DNA of 29,248 bases from Poteriospumella lacustris (Eukaryota; Sar; Chrysophyceae; Chromulinales; Dinobryaceae), in contig SMOI01000001.1 in NCBI GenBank assembly GCA_008000375.1, positions 247,336 through 276,583 on the forward strand. The letters are read 5' to 3'. Each line of letters opens with the position of its first letter. Position 1 is the first letter of the stretch. Below are positions 28,295 through 29,248 of the stretch, piece after piece. Below the pieces are notes generated by a model. It saw nothing but the letters and a program-made list of their open reading frames with translations. It did no database searches and had not been told where the DNA came from. Made by a program: the position numbers and the translations under genes.

Positions 28295-28687
28295 ATGTCA
28301 CTTATAAAAATTGAACAGATCTTCAGCTCAGTAATCCATGAATATGCAATGCTGAAGGGGGTGACTGTTACTGATGAGACGAAATTGGAAAGTAAGTAAA
28401 GAAGTCATCAAAGTCGACAAAACTAACTAAATCCAGTGAAAATCATCGTCGTGCGTGGTGCGGTAAAAAAGAGAAAAGCCGTTTCAAAATCGGCGGCGGT
28501 ACGCGGTACGATTGTCTGGGACACAGACTTTGCGTCTTTTAGCTTTCTGAGATTCCTTTCCGACAACTCAACTGCAGCAGACGAGATCCAAGTCCAATTC
28601 TTCAAAGACAACTTCATCAAGATCTATCAACATATTTTGATGATTCCAGTCGTTGGCGATTTTTGTCGCGAAAATATTGACAGTTGA
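28295..28687 (+). CDS. Small unknown protein, two exons (115 aa)
   Basis: Family not recognised. Exons are 28295-28391 and 28437-28687, with a 45-nt intron (GTAAGT..ATCCAG) that has a CTAAC branch-point-like sequence; the total is 348 nt ending in TGA. The junction splits a Met codon (A then TG) and keeps a single frame: MSLIKIEQIFSSVIHEYAML, then a Thr/Glu segment, then MKIIVVRGAVKKRKAVSKSA. The first residues could form an amphipathic helix. A basic KKRKAVSK stretch follows, and the C-terminal half is hydrophobic-acidic and helix-like (DEIQVQFFKDNFIKIYQHIL). ATG 28295 is the first after an upstream in-frame TAG. ATG 28349 would give 97 aa and would suit the TATA-like site at 28303. The next gene begins 68 bp after the stop. 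Confidence 0.6.
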
Positions 28688-28755
28688 TCCGGACGTGAAG
28701 AGTACGGATTGTTTAGTTTGTTCAAGGTGCAAGAACGGCGAGTGACCAAAGGAAC

Positions 28756-29248
28756 ATGAAACCTGGCAGTGTTACTTCGCGGCCACTTCCGATGCCCCCA
28801 AGACCCCCAGAGGCAATGCCTCCTTCCATTCTCAAGGAATCTTCTCGCGATGATGCAGAAACTTCGTTTTCCAAACTCAACGACAAGCCAAGAGTAGCAT
28901 TCTGTGAGCCTAGTCCGCCTGCAGTTTCGATGGAATCGAAACAAGAAGCGTCCGAAATTCCCATTAAAAAGAAGGCCAATCTCACCATTCGACCTGAAGA
29001 AGAGACGAGGGTAGTGCTCGCTCTTCAGAAGGCTGCCAAAAAGCAAGCCACTGGGTCCTTATTCAGTGTGGTTGTGGACATCAGCAAAAATGGAACGTTA
29101 GATATTGGAGTCAAGGATTTGCCGGAGAATCTCCTGGTAGTCTCCTTATTGAAGAGAGGCAATGGAGTCCCTGGTGCAGCGGAGGAAGCTGGTAAGCATC
29201 ACCGCTACAGCAATGATGAAAGCTCCGATCGTATTTTACATTCTCTTC
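28756..29248 (+). CDS. Unknown protein, 3' partial at the window edge
   Basis: Not recognised. A frame opens at ATG 28756-28758 and has no stop before the window ends. The N-terminal 75 residues are rich in Pro, Ser and Glu and look disordered (RPLPMPPRPPEAMPPS). Next comes a charged segment KKKANLTIRPEEETRVVLAL. A compact stretch that alternates hydrophobic and polar residues follows (GSLFSVVVDISKNGTLDIGV, then DLPENLLVVSLLKR), which may be a small beta-rich domain. A GTAAGC at 29192 is a plausible splice donor, so the translation after EEAG may be intronic. Function cannot be inferred. Confidence 0.6.
   Translation, partial: MKPGSVTSRPLPMPPRPPEAMPPSILKESSRDDAETSFSKLNDKPRVAFCEPSPPAVSMESKQEASEIPIKKKANLTIRPEEETRVVLALQKAAKKQATGSLFSVVVDISKNGTLDIGVKDLPENLLVVSLLKRGNGVPGAAEEAGKHHRYSNDESSDRILHSL

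Overview
The window is nuclear DNA from a flagellated single-celled eukaryote. The genes are densely packed on both strands. Introns follow GT-AG and are very short (45-73 nt), and one assembly gap of Ns is present. A complete inner-arm axonemal dynein heavy chain implies a motile flagellum. The ribosomal protein L5 carries the 'RPFRALLDVG' version of its middle region that I associate with plants and algal or stramenopile-type protists rather than with animals or fungi. A flagellate from the SAR/algal side of the eukaryote tree fits; I cannot name the species.

Layout, left to right: 1-366 is a 3' flank with a G-quadruplex-type motif. 367-12927 (-) is an intronless DNAH1-like dynein heavy chain of 4186 aa. 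12928-13409 is a shared divergent promoter with a perfect 14-bp palindrome almost exactly at its centre. 13410-14189 (+) encodes an unknown 259-aa protein. 14190-14696 is noncoding and holds a (ACG)12 microsatellite. 14697-15197 (+) is a three-exon IQ-motif protein. 15343-16387 (-) is ribosomal protein L5, with its ATG alone in the first coding exon. 16770-17511 (-) is 5-formyltetrahydrofolate cyclo-ligase in three exons. 18207-20336 (+) is mitochondrial elongation factor G1, its 5' end lost in the N gap at 17946-18206. 20625-22477 (-) is chaperonin subunit CCT4/delta in five exons. 22898-26316 (+) is an importin-4/Kap123-type karyopherin in two exons. 26652-28256 (-) is an ankyrin plus degenerate WW-repeat protein. 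28295-28687 (+) is a small two-exon unknown. 28756-29248 (+) is the start of another unknown gene cut by the window edge.

The left third is flagellar (dynein, plus a divergent neighbour that may share its regulation). The middle is housekeeping: ribosome and 5S RNP (L5), folate metabolism, mitochondrial translation, tubulin/actin folding (CCT) and nuclear import. The right end is lineage-specific or unknown. I rebuilt the splicing by hand from GT-AG sites, reading phase and recalled family sequences. Most reconstructions restore family-conserved residues across the junctions (L5 N-terminus, cyclo-ligase GKGYYD and PHD..LD, CCT4 [16 protein letters not shown] and KIDD). I found no mobile elements, tRNAs, rRNAs or CRISPR arrays.

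The items most worth a second look are the palindrome in the dynein promoter with its unknown partner gene, the within-gene codon-use shift in the dynein, the ankyrin/WW protein with its 38-bp divergent promoter, and start codons isolated by introns.
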